Origin: an uncultured Clostridia bacterium
GTDB lineage: Bacteria > Bacillota > Clostridia > Lachnospirales > Lachnospiraceae
Assembly: GCA_946186175.1 (NCBI GenBank)
Contig: CAMHMG010000148.1
Location: 1 to 7,554 of the forward strand
DNA: 7,554 nt
Direction: 5' to 3'
The first letter of the stretch is position 1. The number at the start of each line of letters is the position of its first letter. This document shows, one piece after another, positions 6,653 to 7,554 of the stretch. The notes under the pieces were generated by a model, which saw only the letters and a program-made list of their open reading frames with translations, was not told the origin of the DNA and searched no databases. Position numbers and translations under genes: made by a program.

Positions 6653-7439
6653 ACCACATCTTCTGCTTTTGCCTCTTTGAAATATTTGCTACATACAAAC
6701 TCTGCGGTATAAAACGACCTGAGAACATCAAGGTCTTCATGATAAATGTCGGAATGATGACTACCTTTCTCTTCTTCATCATATCAACAGCATAGTTTGC
6801 ACAATATTCAGCTGAGATTCCCTTCATGGAAAACTCAACATTTGCATTGGCATTGAATTCGGTATCGACCGGTCCCGGACACAGACATCCGATGTATATA
6901 TTACTTCCGGCCTCATATAACTCTCTCGCGATTGCTCTTGTAAGACTTACTACATATGACTTGGTTGCATAATAGGTTGCCATATAGGGGCCTGCAGGAA
7001 TTATTCCTGCCGAGCTGGCAACATTTAACAGATAACCGCAGCCCTGACGCTTGAACTGTCTAAGCATTTTCTTTGTAAGGAAATGAAGTGCCTTGACATT
7101 AAGATCTATCATATCCATTTCCTTAGATAGATCCGTCTCGATAAATGCACCGCAATCACCAAAACCGGCGTTGTTAATGAATATAACGACCGGCAATTTC
7201 TTAAGCTTGTCAACAAGTGCCTTACACTCTCCATAATCCCCCAGATCAGCCTTCATTATAAGACATTTCGTTCCCGTATCCATGTAATCCTTAAGTTCTT
7301 CTTTCAGCTTCTTAAGTCTTGCTTCCCGCCTTGCAACAAGAACAACAGAATAACCCTCTGCGGCAAATCTCTTGGCAAACTCAACCCCAATTCCCGAGCT
7401 TGCACCTGTGATAACAGCATACTTCTTTGCACGTCTCAT
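6651..7439 (-). CDS. SDR family NAD(P)-dependent oxidoreductase
   Basis: A 262-residue classical short-chain dehydrogenase/reductase with a Rossmann fold, cytoplasmic. Visible motifs are TGASSGIG (11-18, cofactor binding), ARR after the second strand (36-38, whose Arg residues favour NADP(H)), NNAG (89-92), and a complete catalytic tetrad N114, S143, Y156 and K160 (YYATK). The 13-residue Ser-Tyr spacing is normal, and the family's PGPVDT follows at 188-193. Length is typical. The C-terminal FIPTFIMKTLMFSGRFIP-like stretch (residues 228-245 region) is hydrophobic and resembles the end of SDRs acting on acyl or other lipophilic substrates, but the substrate cannot be named. The ATG at 7439 follows AGGGGG with a 7-base spacer. 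The gene ends 11 bases before the surface-protein ATG and very likely shares its mRNA. Confidence 0.94.
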   Translation of the reverse strand: MRRAKKYAVITGASSGIGVEFAKRFAAEGYSVVLVARREARLKKLKEELKDYMDTGTKCLIMKADLGDYGECKALVDKLKKLPVVIFINNAGFGDCGAFIETDLSKEMDMIDLNVKALHFLTKKMLRQFKRQGCGYLLNVASSAGIIPAGPYMATYYATKSYVVSLTRAIARELYEAGSNIYIGCLCPGPVDTEFNANANVEFSMKGISAEYCANYAVDMMKKRKVVIIPTFIMKTLMFSGRFIPQSLYVANISKRQKQKMW

Positions 7440-7554
7440 GTAACCGCCCCCTACTCATTTTATTTATAATTATGAGAAGCACTTAGTGCATCTCATAGCG
7501 CTCTAAAACTTCGTTTTATCGCTATCTTATCGGGCGAAAGTAAAGTCTGCGCTT
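7440..7554 (-). promoter_or_regulatory. Leader of the dehydrogenase gene with two abutting hairpins
   Basis: No reading frame is supported here. Hairpin A (7471-7497) pairs TATGAGA with TCTCATA and GCAC with GTGC around the loop TTA, with one A-A mismatch. Hairpin B (7495-7525) pairs ATAGCG with CGCTAT and TAAAAC with GTTTTA around TTC. The two share the bases 7495-7497. On the minus strand an A/T-rich stretch (AATTATAAATAAAATGAG) follows and could hold a -10 box (TATAAA), but no good -35 is seen. The hairpins could end an upstream gene outside the window, be part of the 5' leader, or be a dispersed intergenic repeat. Confidence 0.45.

Noticed and set aside
6640..6657. Longer N-terminus of the surface protein starting at the ATG at 6657.
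   Set aside because: This start lies upstream of the AAGGAGG site, inside the dehydrogenase's last codons. The ATG at 6639 has ideal spacing and yields a normal signal peptide.

Overview
The window is AT-rich and all supported genes lie on the minus strand, so it reads from the right edge to the left. The style suggests an anaerobic Firmicute, most likely Lachnospiraceae (Butyrivibrio, Roseburia or Eubacterium type). The evidence is strong AGGAGG-type ribosome binding sites, a giant secreted BspA-like protein with 'MxxMF' repeats and a lysine-rich C-terminus, and A/T-rich intergenic hairpins. The genus is an inference.

Right part (7554 to 1738): a 115-base leader with two abutting hairpins precedes a classical short-chain dehydrogenase/reductase (7439-6651). 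Eleven bases later comes a 1633-residue secreted surface protein (6639-1738). The two genes look like one operon, because the ribosome binding site of the second overlaps the stop codon of the first. The surface protein has a signal peptide, a non-repetitive N-terminal region, about a dozen 25-residue BspA/DUF285 repeats, bacterial Ig-like domains, a beta-rich module, a Thr/Pro linker, BspA-type leucine-rich repeats and a very basic tail. It has no visible sortase, SLH or transmembrane anchor.

Middle (1737 to 1599): an intergenic stretch carries an almost perfect 18-base-arm inverted repeat. It can be read as the terminator of the surface-protein gene or as a promoter with an operator between its -35 and -10 boxes. 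A second, related 16-base box lies 41 bases away.

Left part (1598 to 1): four closely packed reading frames. They are an uncharacterised protein resembling the AlkZ-related family (1598-831), the C-terminal half of an AbiEi-type antitoxin (800-489), a 51-codon stub of an AbiEii-type nucleotidyltransferase toxin (492-337), and a MazG-like nucleotide pyrophosphohydrolase (310 to beyond the left edge). The antitoxin lacks its N-terminal DNA-binding region and the toxin lacks its catalytic core, so this looks like the scar of a type IV toxin-antitoxin module left inside an otherwise intact transcription unit.

I did not find a clearly undescribed system. The observations most worth following are the eroded AbiE pair, the repeated palindromic boxes, the overlapping leader hairpins, and the anchorless surface protein coupled to a dehydrogenase.
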